A stretch of DNA of 64,000 nt from Desulfobacteraceae bacterium Eth-SRB2 (GTDB lineage Bacteria > Desulfobacterota > Desulfobacteria > Desulfobacterales > UBA11574): assembly GCA_004193595.1 (NCBI GenBank), contig RPGQ01000015.1, forward strand, positions 124,001 through 188,000. The letters run 5' to 3'. A program made the translations under genes and the position numbers. Under the pieces are notes generated by a model. It was not told the origin of the DNA. It saw only the letters and a list, made by a program, of their open reading frames with translations, and ran no database searches. Shown one piece after another: positions 1 through 7,003 of this stretch (positions within the stretch are counted from its first letter, which is position 1; each line of letters starts with the position of its first letter).

Positions 1-215
1 TTGGAATAATGGAAAATTTGAAATTTTATGCCAAAACCGGAAGAATCCCAATCTGAAGTAGGGCCGGATATCAGACAACAAAGAGACTTCTGAAACCCGT
101 TACCGGAATTTTGTACCAGATGCCAGCCCGTATTGTCATTGATATGGTATATCCCAACAGTACTGTAATCATACTGTCAGGAACAGGGCATGCACATTTT
201 GAGGGGTTTCTCCAT
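1..215 (-). other. Possible 5' end of a gene cut by the left edge, with an in-frame TGA
   Basis: On the minus strand an ATG at 215-213 follows a strong AGGAGG ribosome binding site at 224-229. The frame reads 12 codons (a CMPCS run), meets TGA at 177-179, then stays open to the window edge for about 59 codons. This could be a selenoprotein start, a broken gene or chance. The plus strand is also open across 57-236 in another frame, so coding here is uncertain. I recognise no family. Confidence 0.2.
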
Positions 216-713
216 GATAGTAACCTCCTGGAAAGAACTTGAACAGTTGAAGTAACAAATCATCATAAAGGAAGAAACAGATCAAGAATGAGATCAGCTA
301 AACAATCAATTTTTCAAAATGCAAATAGAGTCGAAGCAGAGGATAGGTTCAAAAGGTGATACGTTAAAACCAATTATATTAAAACTTTAATAGTGTCAAC
401 AAAATTAGAATTTTATAAATATATATCACTTTATAGTATTTATTTGCCCTATGAATCGGTAGAAAAGAGAGATACTATATCTTGGAATATCTTGCCAAAA
501 GCACAGCATTATGCAGTAACATTTTTTGTACATATATCCTATTTTTTACAAAATTGCAAAAAAAGAAAAAGGGCCATGGTGGATACCACAACCCTTAATT
601 TTGGGGTGCACATAGGGTGCATTTGACCTTTACGATTTATTATGATTTATTATGATTCATTAAACGCAAGCCCTCTATAACCACACAACTAATTGTTTTA
701 ACTATATATTATA
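216..713. other. AT-rich stretch without a supported gene
   Basis: The only sizeable frame (393-626, plus) lacks a ribosome binding site, has a low-complexity AT-rich composition and matches nothing I know. I see no RNA gene or clear regulatory site here. Confidence 0.4.
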
Positions 714-736
714 TTCAAATCCGGTCTTCGGCACCA
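714..736 (+). other. 3' end fragment of a tRNA-Leu gene (probable att site)
   Basis: The bases TTCAAATCC followed by GGTCTTCGGCACCA have the layout of a tRNA T-loop, T-stem 3' side, 7-base acceptor strand, discriminator A and CCA. The acceptor strand would pair with GCCGAAG, the usual start of bacterial tRNA-Leu. The bases upstream do not complete a T-stem or the rest of a tRNA. Such 3' remnants are typical of integration sites of islands that use tRNA genes, and a decayed transposase follows, which fits an island border. Confidence 0.55.
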
Positions 737-749
737 CAATTTATATATT

Positions 750-787
750 AAAACAGGCGCTTAAAAGATACATTAAGTGCCTGTTTT
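750..787. terminator. Rho-independent terminator-like hairpin
   Basis: AAAACAGGCGCTT pairs with AAGTGCCTGTTTT around a 10-12 base AT-rich loop, ending in a T run. It sits 14 bases after the tRNA-Leu fragment and is probably the original tRNA terminator carried with it. Confidence 0.6.
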
Positions 788-869
788 GCGTATAAGATGT
801 GTATCTGGGGTTTGTTATTTTTCGCTTCTTCCCTTATTTCACCAAATCCAATATCCCCTTCCCTCCTGC

Positions 870-1244
870 GGAAATATGGCGACCGAATTGTCATATCGAA
901 AATTATGCTCAATTGACGGCTCAAGTTGTTCGACAGACCGAACCACCTGTAAGGATTGGTAAGAATGTCCCGGCCCAAAAAAAGTTGTATCTATTTTTGA
1001 ACCGCATACTGATATTATTCGCAAGGACAACCGTAATACGTTTTACGGACACAAGGTTTGCCTTACCGGAGAAGTTTCGAACCTGATATTGGACTGTCTG
1101 ATTCTTGAAGGTAATCCAGCCGATACCACCCTGGTTGAACCGGTGCTGGATCGAATGAAAGCCATTTACGACCGCTATCCGCTCAAAGCATCCTTTGACG
1201 GCGGATTTGCTTCCACTCATCCGATTCTCGAGAATAGCTACTGA
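870..1244 (+). pseudogene. Decayed ISNCY-type transposase fragment
   Basis: Two frames join into one recognisable transposase segment. Up to about position 983 it reads ENYAQLTAQVV...PVRIGKNVPAQKK; after a frame change in an A-run it reads VVSIFEPHTDIIRKD, then YGHK, ILEGNPADTTLV and ASFDGGFAS, ending at TGA 1242-1244. The SIFEPHTDII, YGHK, GNPAD and DGGFAS blocks are characteristic of the central DDE region of ISNCY (ISDol1-like) transposases, as I know the family. The N-terminal half and the C-terminus are missing and there is no start codon. It is a dead remnant near a tRNA fragment. Confidence 0.7.
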
Positions 1245-1314
1245 GAAAAGTCTTTTTCTTTTCGGGGTGCCGGCGATGATACCCGTAAATCGTCGATTTA
1301 TGGATGGGCACTAA

Positions 1315-1653
1315 TTAAAAGCGTCGTCCTCCGCCCCCTCTTCCTCCGCCACCCCTTGATCCGCCACCCCTTGGTCCGCCAGGTCTTGCGCCACCTCGAC
1401 GGCCTTCAGGGCGAGGGCGGGCTTCACTGACATTAAGGCTCCGGCCTTTCAGATCTTTCCCATTCAAGCCTTGGATTGCAGACTCTGCTTCAGATTTAGC
1501 GGGCATCTCCACAAATCCAAATCCTTTTGATCTGCCAGTGTAATTGTCTTTTATAACCTTGACGGTATCGACCTCTCCAAAGACCTCAAAAGCCTCTTTT
1601 AAATTCTCTTCGGCCACCTCATACGATAGATTACCTACATAGATATTCAGCAA
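1315..1653 (-). CDS. RRM-domain RNA-binding protein with RGG-rich tail
   Basis: A 112-residue protein. Residues 1-80 are one RNA recognition motif: RNP2 is IYVGNL (4-9) and RNP1 is KGFGFVEM (44-51). Residues 81-112 are an Arg/Gly-rich tail made of RGG and GGG units. Single-RRM proteins of this layout occur in cyanobacteria and deltaproteobacteria and bind single-stranded RNA, often induced by cold; that role is inferred from the family. It stands alone, convergent to the transposase remnant and downstream of an IS. Composition resembles the core genes, so it is probably native. Confidence 0.9.
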   Translation of the reverse strand: MLNIYVGNLSYEVAEENLKEAFEVFGEVDTVKVIKDNYTGRSKGFGFVEMPAKSEAESAIQGLNGKDLKGRSLNVSEARPRPEGRRGGARPGGPRGGGSRGGGGRGGGGRRF

Positions 1654-1914
1654 TTCCCGCTCATCACGTTATAAGTTCATTTGCCACCACATGTGGATAA
1701 ATTATGAATTTTATCACAACATGTTGTAATTAGTAATGAAGGTTTTTATATTTGGAAAGTATTGTTTAGAGGAAAAATGCACAAAAAATCATATCTTAAA
1801 TCAAGACAATCTGTTTTCAAACGCAAATGTCCCGTTCAGTAAATGGCCTAACTTTCTCATTGTGTAATTTCCTTTGGGTAGCTTTTTGATGTGCCTATTT
1901 AGGCGATAATACCT

Positions 1915-3246
1915 CTATGAGGTGTCATCATATAAGATGATCGGGGGTTGGAATTTGACGCCGTAGAGAATAGCGTGATAAAGCATTTGCATTGATTCAA
2001 ACGCAAACTCTTTAAACAATGATCTCATTCGCTCCCATAAGGCTCTTTTGCTTTTTAGCTTTGTCCATACGGCTCTGAATAACTTACAGGAAAGCTGCTG
2101 GGTCTGATCTATCAAAAAAGCCAACATCATGAGCATGGCAAAAACTAAACGCAAGTTTTTCTCACCGAGACCATAGTTATGTTCAAAATGATAGCCCTGA
2201 TTCTTAAGCGTATTGAAGGTTTCATTTTCGATCTTCCAACGAGTACGCCCACCGCGCATGATTGTATAAGCATTATTTTTTGTCACCGTAAAATCGGTAA
2301 CCCAACTGAAATGCTGTACCTTACCTGGAGTAACCTCCCAGTATTCTAAAAAATTAACCAATAAATCCTGGTTTGACTCGTTGAGAGGGACTTGATTTAG
2401 AAAACTAAAACGATGAACCATTTCCGGATTCTCTTCATCGACAATTTCAAACTCGGTGATCTGACCCACACTTCGGGCTTTTTTGACCTGCTCGAATAAA
2501 AATGAATGATCGCCCTCTTTGACTCCAAGAATATAGTGCAGATTATATTTCTGTGCCTCCCTGATATGAGGGGCATTTGAGCTCAAGGCATCTTCAGTAA
2601 CGATAAGGGGCAAATGAGGATGATCTTTCCTTAGCTTTTCAAAAAACCGCTTGGCGGCATTACGTTCGCAGTCATTCTTATTTTGCCCATCCTGTTTGAC
2701 TATGAATTCCGGCGATAAAGGAATCACTTCCTTGAAAGCAGGATGAACTATTGCCGCGCCTAACATCTGTAAGTGATAGGTAACTTCACCTGTCTTCGAA
2801 TTTTCCTTTTTTAAACAAATTTCAGAGTGCAGTTTCTTCGAGGAAAAAAAGCCCGTTCCATCTAAGCTCAATAGATAACATCCCTCAAAAAACACCATAC
2901 CTTCGAGAATTTTGCCTCTCTGCAGTTGCCGAATAGGCCCTTTAAACGCCGGCCTAAGCTGCTCGGGGTTAACCGGGTCAAGAATTTTTCGCATCTGCGT
3001 ATCACAAGGCGCTTTCTCTATATTGTAAATAGTCCTTAAGTTTTGATCGATTTCCCTTCTTTCATCAAAAGCGAGCAATGACGGATCTTTGAGGGAAAAC
3101 ATGGCAAAACCGGACATCAAAGCGTCTGCCATAGAAATCTCAGGAACGCCTTGACGAAAATCCGATACATTCGAAAAATCGTCATGAAGGGCTTTGAATA
3201 GGGCATCTGCATTAAGATGCTTTCGGAGCTTGGATGATTCTGACAT
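1915..3246 (-). CDS. IS4-like DDE transposase
   Basis: A complete 443-residue transposase from ATG 3246. DDE acids are visible: the first Asp in LLSLDGTGFFSS, the second in LIVTEDALSSN, and the Glu in TRWKIENETFNTLKNQGY, which is the R-W-x-I-E ... LK form of the IS4-group signature. No frameshift is present, so the element may be active. The ATG is chosen over an upstream TTG (3252) because the AAAGGAGGG ribosome binding site lies 7 bases before it. I could not define convincing terminal inverted repeats; a weak candidate is the GCGATAAT-like sequence near 1903 versus GCGGATAAT near 3321 (minus strand). Confidence 0.88.
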   Translation of the reverse strand: MSESSKLRKHLNADALFKALHDDFSNVSDFRQGVPEISMADALMSGFAMFSLKDPSLLAFDERREIDQNLRTIYNIEKAPCDTQMRKILDPVNPEQLRPAFKGPIRQLQRGKILEGMVFFEGCYLLSLDGTGFFSSKKLHSEICLKKENSKTGEVTYHLQMLGAAIVHPAFKEVIPLSPEFIVKQDGQNKNDCERNAAKRFFEKLRKDHPHLPLIVTEDALSSNAPHIREAQKYNLHYILGVKEGDHSFLFEQVKKARSVGQITEFEIVDEENPEMVHRFSFLNQVPLNESNQDLLVNFLEYWEVTPGKVQHFSWVTDFTVTKNNAYTIMRGGRTRWKIENETFNTLKNQGYHFEHNYGLGEKNLRLVFAMLMMLAFLIDQTQQLSCKLFRAVWTKLKSKRALWERMRSLFKEFAFESMQMLYHAILYGVKFQPPIILYDDTS

Positions 3247-3253
3247 ACGCAAT

Positions 3254-3288
3254 CCCTCCTTTGCGCCAATATCCTAAAGAAAGGAGGG
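3254..3288 (-). promoter_or_regulatory. Hairpin that hides the transposase ribosome binding site
   Basis: The transposase ribosome binding site AAAGGAGGG (3254-3262, minus strand) has a perfect 9-base complement CCCTCCTTT 17 bases upstream (3280-3288). The stem would occlude the site in long read-through transcripts. Many insertion sequences use such a device to prevent expression from outside promoters; its function here is inferred. Confidence 0.6.
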
Positions 3289-3981
3289 TAAGATGTCCAG
3301 CTCAGCATAGCATGATTATCCGCAATTATGTATCAATGAGGTTTGTTTTTCTACGATAATCTCTTTTTTTCATAGAAATTCTCGATATTGCTTGAATTGT
3401 AGTGCAAAAGTTTCCAAAACTGAACCGTCAATTTATCGTCTATGACACGCAATGCGATGTTTGAGGAAATCAGGGACAGGGCTATGAAGGTTTCCCCGTT
3501 CCGGTTGCATTCAGAGGTATTCTTCTTTATGATTGACTGCACAGTTAAATGGTTGGTAAGTCAAGACACCATCAAGAAAATAAAAGAGGAGAAATAGATA
3601 GGGCAAGAGAAAATTCTACATAACATGGCAGAAAATAGCCTTTATTTGTGCCAAAAGTTTACGAAAAATAAATCTCTAAACACCTTGTTTTCAAGGATAG
3701 ATCATGCGAGCGGGAATTCCTGATAGATATTCATTCTGATGTCCTCCATAATTACAAAAAAAATTTGCAGGTTAGTTTTATTAATTGAATATCAAATAAG
3801 TGCACTCCATCGTAACTCCATGGAATGTTACTGATATCCGTCTTTCTAATCCGTAAATGTCAGAAGCATGGCTTATGAAAGATTTCATTTAGTCAGATCT
3901 TTTCAAGACAAACGTCTCGGAATTTCTACAACTTAATGAAAATATAGGATATATTTTGAGGCTTGAATGCTTGCCTCGAAT
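3289..3981. other. Intergenic stretch, no firmly supported gene
   Basis: The region between the IS and the next element is AT-rich. A plus-strand frame at 3442-3597 (51 codons, ending KKIKEEK) has a protein-like composition but no good ribosome binding site and no recognisable family; it could be the C-terminal remnant of a gene broken by the IS. Nothing else is seen. Confidence 0.35.
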
Positions 3982-4139
3982 ATGGAATACTGGAATACTG
4001 GAAGGTTGGTTTTTAAAAGGATATTAGCCATTTTTTATTTTATCGTTCACACAAATTTTACCATTAACCCAATATTGCATCATCTCTCCGAGCCGGAGGC
4101 CCAGAACCCATTATTCCATTATTCCATCATTCCAATTGG
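3982..4139. repeat. Inverted-repeat element with octamer arms
   Basis: The left arm is GGAATACT repeated twice, then GGAAGGTT. The right arm, read on the minus strand, is GGAATGAT, GGAATAAT, GGAATAAT. The arms face each other across about 100 bases and can fold as an imperfect hairpin. The same octamer design, consensus GGARTNNT, recurs at 5.5, 13.2 and 52.4 kb. Confidence 0.6.
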
Positions 4140-4160
4140 GGCGAAGCCCCTAACTTGATA

Positions 4161-4508
4161 TTATTCATCATCCTTGGAAAATAGGGATTGATCGTCAAAA
4201 GTCACTTCAGAAAATGAATCTGAGTTGCCTTCGAATAATTCGATCACTCTTTCGACAATAATTTCCACACAGGAACGAATGGGGAAAAAATCATCGGATC
4301 GAAGCTCTGAAATCAAAGCCTCCTTTCCCTTGCTAATAGCTGCACGAATTGTATCACCGTCGTAGGTCACCTTGTGAGTAAAAAAATATTTCTCATTGGT
4401 GGGCTCGAAATATTCACGTTTTTGTGATTTCTGCCCAAGTATGGCAAATTCTTTGATTGAAAGGCGGTTTGCCTCACCATCCATCGATATGTCATATCTT
4501 TGAAGCAT
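4161..4508 (-). CDS. Conserved-looking hypothetical protein
   Basis: A 115-residue acidic soluble protein with no signal peptide, membrane segment or known motif. The ATG at 4508 is preferred over an in-frame ATG at 4520 because the GGAGG at 4514-4518 sits at proper spacing before it. It has an alternating charged central region and an acidic C-terminus (SLFSKDDE). It ends 21 bases beyond the octamer element. Codon use resembles the neighbours. I assign no function. Confidence 0.65.
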   Translation of the reverse strand: MLQRYDISMDGEANRLSIKEFAILGQKSQKREYFEPTNEKYFFTHKVTYDGDTIRAAISKGKEALISELRSDDFFPIRSCVEIIVERVIELFEGNSDSFSEVTFDDQSLFSKDDE

Positions 4509-4619
4509 GATATCCTCCATGAATCGACAAAGCCCTTTTTATACTTTGCCGTTTTAATTGCTTGATAACAAAAAAAATGTTCTTTCCAGTAAAGGGGATG
4601 AACGTCAAGTGTATGGGGC

Positions 4620-4760
4620 CTAAGGTTGATTAGACTGATCTGGATTCTCTTCGGATTTTATAGCCTTTTTATCCAATTTGAGTTGTCTTTTTTGTTCTTT
4701 CTTTTTTTTCTTTGCTAATTCTTTCTGACGTTTATTAAATTGATAATTTGATCTTGCCAA
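4620..4760 (-). CDS. Small basic protein, TTG start
   Basis: A 46-residue protein beginning (M)ARSNYQFNKRQKELAKKKKKEQ, preceded by a strong AAGGAGG eight bases upstream of a TTG start at 4760. The ARSNYxxxKRQKELAKKKKKEEK pattern is one I recognise as a widespread small uncharacterised protein of proteobacteria, including Geobacter relatives. It is helical and strongly basic, so it may bind RNA or ribosomes; that is inference. It lies upstream of cspA's terminator and is transcribed in the same direction as cspA. Confidence 0.75.
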   Translation of the reverse strand: MARSNYQFNKRQKELAKKKKKEQKRQLKLDKKAIKSEENPDQSNQP

Positions 4761-4876
4761 TTTGTTACCTCCTTGGCCGTTATTTCTGATAATGACAAAA
4801 TAAGAAGATTCTTTACCCGAACTTTTTCCGGTTAAAGATCTGATGATAGCGAATCGGGCAGGTATAGGTTAAAATG

Positions 4877-4923
4877 AAATAAAAGGGCATTCCATTGCTA
4901 TTGGCAGGAGTACCCTTTTTTGT
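4877..4923 (-). terminator. Terminator downstream of the cold shock gene
   Basis: On the minus strand AAAAGGGTACTCC pairs with GGAATGCCCTTTT (two mismatches) and a TTTTATTT run follows. It begins 16 bases after the stop codon of the cold shock gene. Confidence 0.7.
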
Positions 4924-4936
4924 CAGAGACAGGGAG

Positions 4937-5137
4937 TTAGATTACAGTGACATTGGCTGCAGCAGGACCTTTTTGTCCTTGCTCTATATCAAAGGAAACT
5001 CGGTCGCCTTCATTGAGGGATTTAAAACCGACTGCATTGATTGCTGAATGATGAACAAACACATCCGATCCGTCTTCCTGCTCAATGAATCCGAACCCTT
5101 TTTGGTCGTTAAACCACTTTACAGTTCCATTGGTCAT
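4937..5137 (-). CDS. cspA: Cold shock protein, CspA family
   Basis: A 66-residue single cold-shock domain, full family length. RNP1 is KGFGFIE (14-20) and RNP2 is VFVHHS (26-31); the start GTVKWFND is typical. It acts as an RNA chaperone that melts secondary structure in mRNA. AAAGGAGG precedes the ATG by 8 bases. The region upstream is long and AT-rich, as is usual for csp leaders with cold-sensitive structure, but I cannot define one. The paralogue number is unknown, so the symbol is generic. Confidence 0.95.
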   Translation of the reverse strand: MTNGTVKWFNDQKGFGFIEQEDGSDVFVHHSAINAVGFKSLNEGDRVSFDIEQGQKGPAAANVTVI

Positions 5138-5374
5138 AATAACATCCTCCTTTATTTAAGCTTTTCAACGTCTCATGCTGGAGGATGTCACGGTAAAATA
5201 TAAATTGTTCCTTCAGGAAGAAACTGCCTCGCCAATTCCGAGCAGGGCTAAATGATCTTTTAGATACTAACTCTTTTTCATGCCGGAAGCAAGCTAATTA
5301 TCTATTTTTCAAAAAATTTAGATTTCTCGTATATAAACAGGTAAAAACAAACTGTTGGGATAAACATCGGTAAC

Positions 5375-5400
5375 TTCTCAATAAGTTCTGGTGTATGAAA
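5375..5400. repeat. 26-base dispersed repeat S, copy 1
   Basis: TAACTTCTCAATAAGTTCTG plus GTGTATGAAA recurs inverted at 55828-55853 with one mismatch over 26 bases. The first 20 bases recur directly at 8930-8950, just downstream of the HDOD gene. Confidence 0.7.
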
Positions 5401-5433
5401 TGATCATATTGACGCGCCAACTGATAGTAAAAA

Positions 5434-5745
5434 TTCGGGTCCAGAGGGCCCGGCTTTGATTATCCCCAGAGGGGATTTAGTTTGCCGGCATTTAACGATT
5501 TACGGAGTACTGGAGTATTGGAGTGGTGGAGTAATGGAAGAAACCCCTTTTTTCATCGCTCTGTCAGAAAACATATCCCTGGAGAAAATCTGAAAGTTTA
5601 AAGCTCTTTTTTTTAAATCAACACTCCAATACTCCATTACTCCATTACTCCGGTTGATTTATACGGGCAGAGCCATTGATCTCTGACCCCCGCAATGCGG
5701 GACAGGCTTGGCCCTGAGGACCAGGTTTTTTAGAACCCAATAAAA
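5434..5745. repeat. About 310-base dispersed element A, copy 1
   Basis: Nearly the whole segment occurs in inverted orientation at 52241-52551 with only scattered differences. It starts at CGGGTCCAGAGGGCCCG and ends at TTTTAGAACCCAATAAA. Inside, near 5504-5540 and 5618-5652, are facing arms of octamers GGAGTNNT, four per arm. The segment has no open frame. It is a non-coding mobile or recombining repeat. The rest of 5138-5962 shows no gene. Confidence 0.85.
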
Positions 5746-5983
5746 GTCATGGTTAGCCTATTATCAATTCTTTTAATCTCACCAAACTCCCTGCAAATGT
5801 GAAATTAATTACATAAATTACTATGAAATTCATTTCACATTAATCAAGTTTTGTATATTCTTAAAAAATTATAAGCAATTGTAATCATAAGATATTTAAC
5901 TAAATGACACATTTGGCACAGTTTTTGATTGTGTAGAATATCACATTCAAAATCTTTAAACCGTGACATATTTTCTTTCATTT

Positions 5984-6463
5984 ATGACCAAACACCCAAA
6001 AAAATCATCTTACTTTGATAGAAGATCTGGAAAAGACCGACGTAAACATAAAATTCCGGAAATCAAATCATTGTTTATTTACAAGAGAAGAAAAAAAATA
6101 CGTCGGCAGGACGATAAGAATAATATTTCCTATTTTGATCAATATAGTTCAACGCTTTTTGGAGCTATAATATTCTTTCTTCTTCTAAATATAATCGATG
6201 CGTTACTAACTTTGTTTTTGTTAGGTCACGGGGCTTCAGAAATTAATCCTGTAATGGCATATTTTCTCAACTTCGGCCCTTTGACGTTTATGAGTGTGAA
6301 ATATTTATTAGCATCCTATTCTGTAATAATTCTTTTAATATTCAACAATGTTTTTCTTGGGAGAATTAAAATTTACACTCGTTCTCTCTTTTCTTATGCC
6401 ATTGGCGTGTTTATGCTTGTAGTCTCATGGGAACTGTTTCTAACATTCAGGATTGTATTTTGA
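5984..6463 (+). CDS. DUF5658-type small membrane protein
   Basis: A 159-residue protein from ATG 5984; an in-frame ATG at 5963 adds seven residues without better ribosome binding. Residues 1-50 are basic and include RRSGKDRRK, a motif often seen at the N-terminus of this group. Three or four hydrophobic helices follow. The segment IIDALLTLFLLGHGASEINP and the following FGPLTFMSVKYLLA match my recollection of the DUF5658 core. It is an inner-membrane protein of unknown role, monocistronic between repeat-rich gaps. Confidence 0.75.
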   Translation: MTKHPKKSSYFDRRSGKDRRKHKIPEIKSLFIYKRRKKIRRQDDKNNISYFDQYSSTLFGAIIFFLLLNIIDALLTLFLLGHGASEINPVMAYFLNFGPLTFMSVKYLLASYSVIILLIFNNVFLGRIKIYTRSLFSYAIGVFMLVVSWELFLTFRIVF

Positions 6464-6592
6464 ACGAACAAATTCAGCCCATTTCCCATCTCTGTATTTC
6501 CCCCAATTTTCAACCATTAGAATTGAACGAATAACATACAAATGGAATCAAAATCCACTCGAGATTGGTCCAGGTTTCTTGAATCCGCATTA

Positions 6593-6854
6593 GGACTGCC
6601 GGCATCAGCCCTTTCAAGGTAGTGCTTCTGTAACGTAAAAATACTGTATTTATTGGCTAATTTTAGTCTCGGGATAGGTATGAACATATTTTTGTGTTAG
6701 TTTTGGAACAAAAAACACCCAGATAAAAAGTGATTAAGAAAAGACAAAATTGTTGTTGTCTATGACCATTAAAGGCTTTGCTCAATTAATTACTGTTCTT
6801 TCAATGCGTTATCTTGAAGAAGTACTACCTTGAAAGGCCTGGACTGCCGGCATC
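6593..6854. repeat. Inverted-repeat element flanked by a 14-base direct repeat
   Basis: GGACTGCCGGCATC occurs at 6593-6606 and again, direct, at 6841-6854. Between them are facing termini CCTTTCAAGGTAGTGCTTCT and, at the other end, its near-perfect complement (one or two mismatches) around 6815-6838. This is the layout of a small non-autonomous transposon with a target duplication, though 14 bases is long for most families. The interior of about 190 bases is AT-rich and non-coding. From 6855 to 7003 there is a GC-richer stretch in which I see nothing definite. Confidence 0.55.
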
Positions 6855-7003
6855 TGGAGTTCGGTCAAACATGGTTGACTGCTCCCTCGCCGCGCCCCGG
6901 TTGGAGAGCCTCTTTAATGAGTCTGGCTTCCAATTTCCGAGGGCACGGGAAGAGCAGGACTTAAGGTTTTTTGAGACCTTGTCGGACTTGTGAAGTATGG
7001 GGT

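Noticed and set aside
393-626. 77-codon frame on the plus strand
   Set aside because: No ribosome binding site, no known motif, AT-rich low-complexity sequence.
5504-5652. Octamer arrays as a CRISPR
   Set aside because: Units are eight bases, contiguous, without unique spacers, and no cas gene is in the window.
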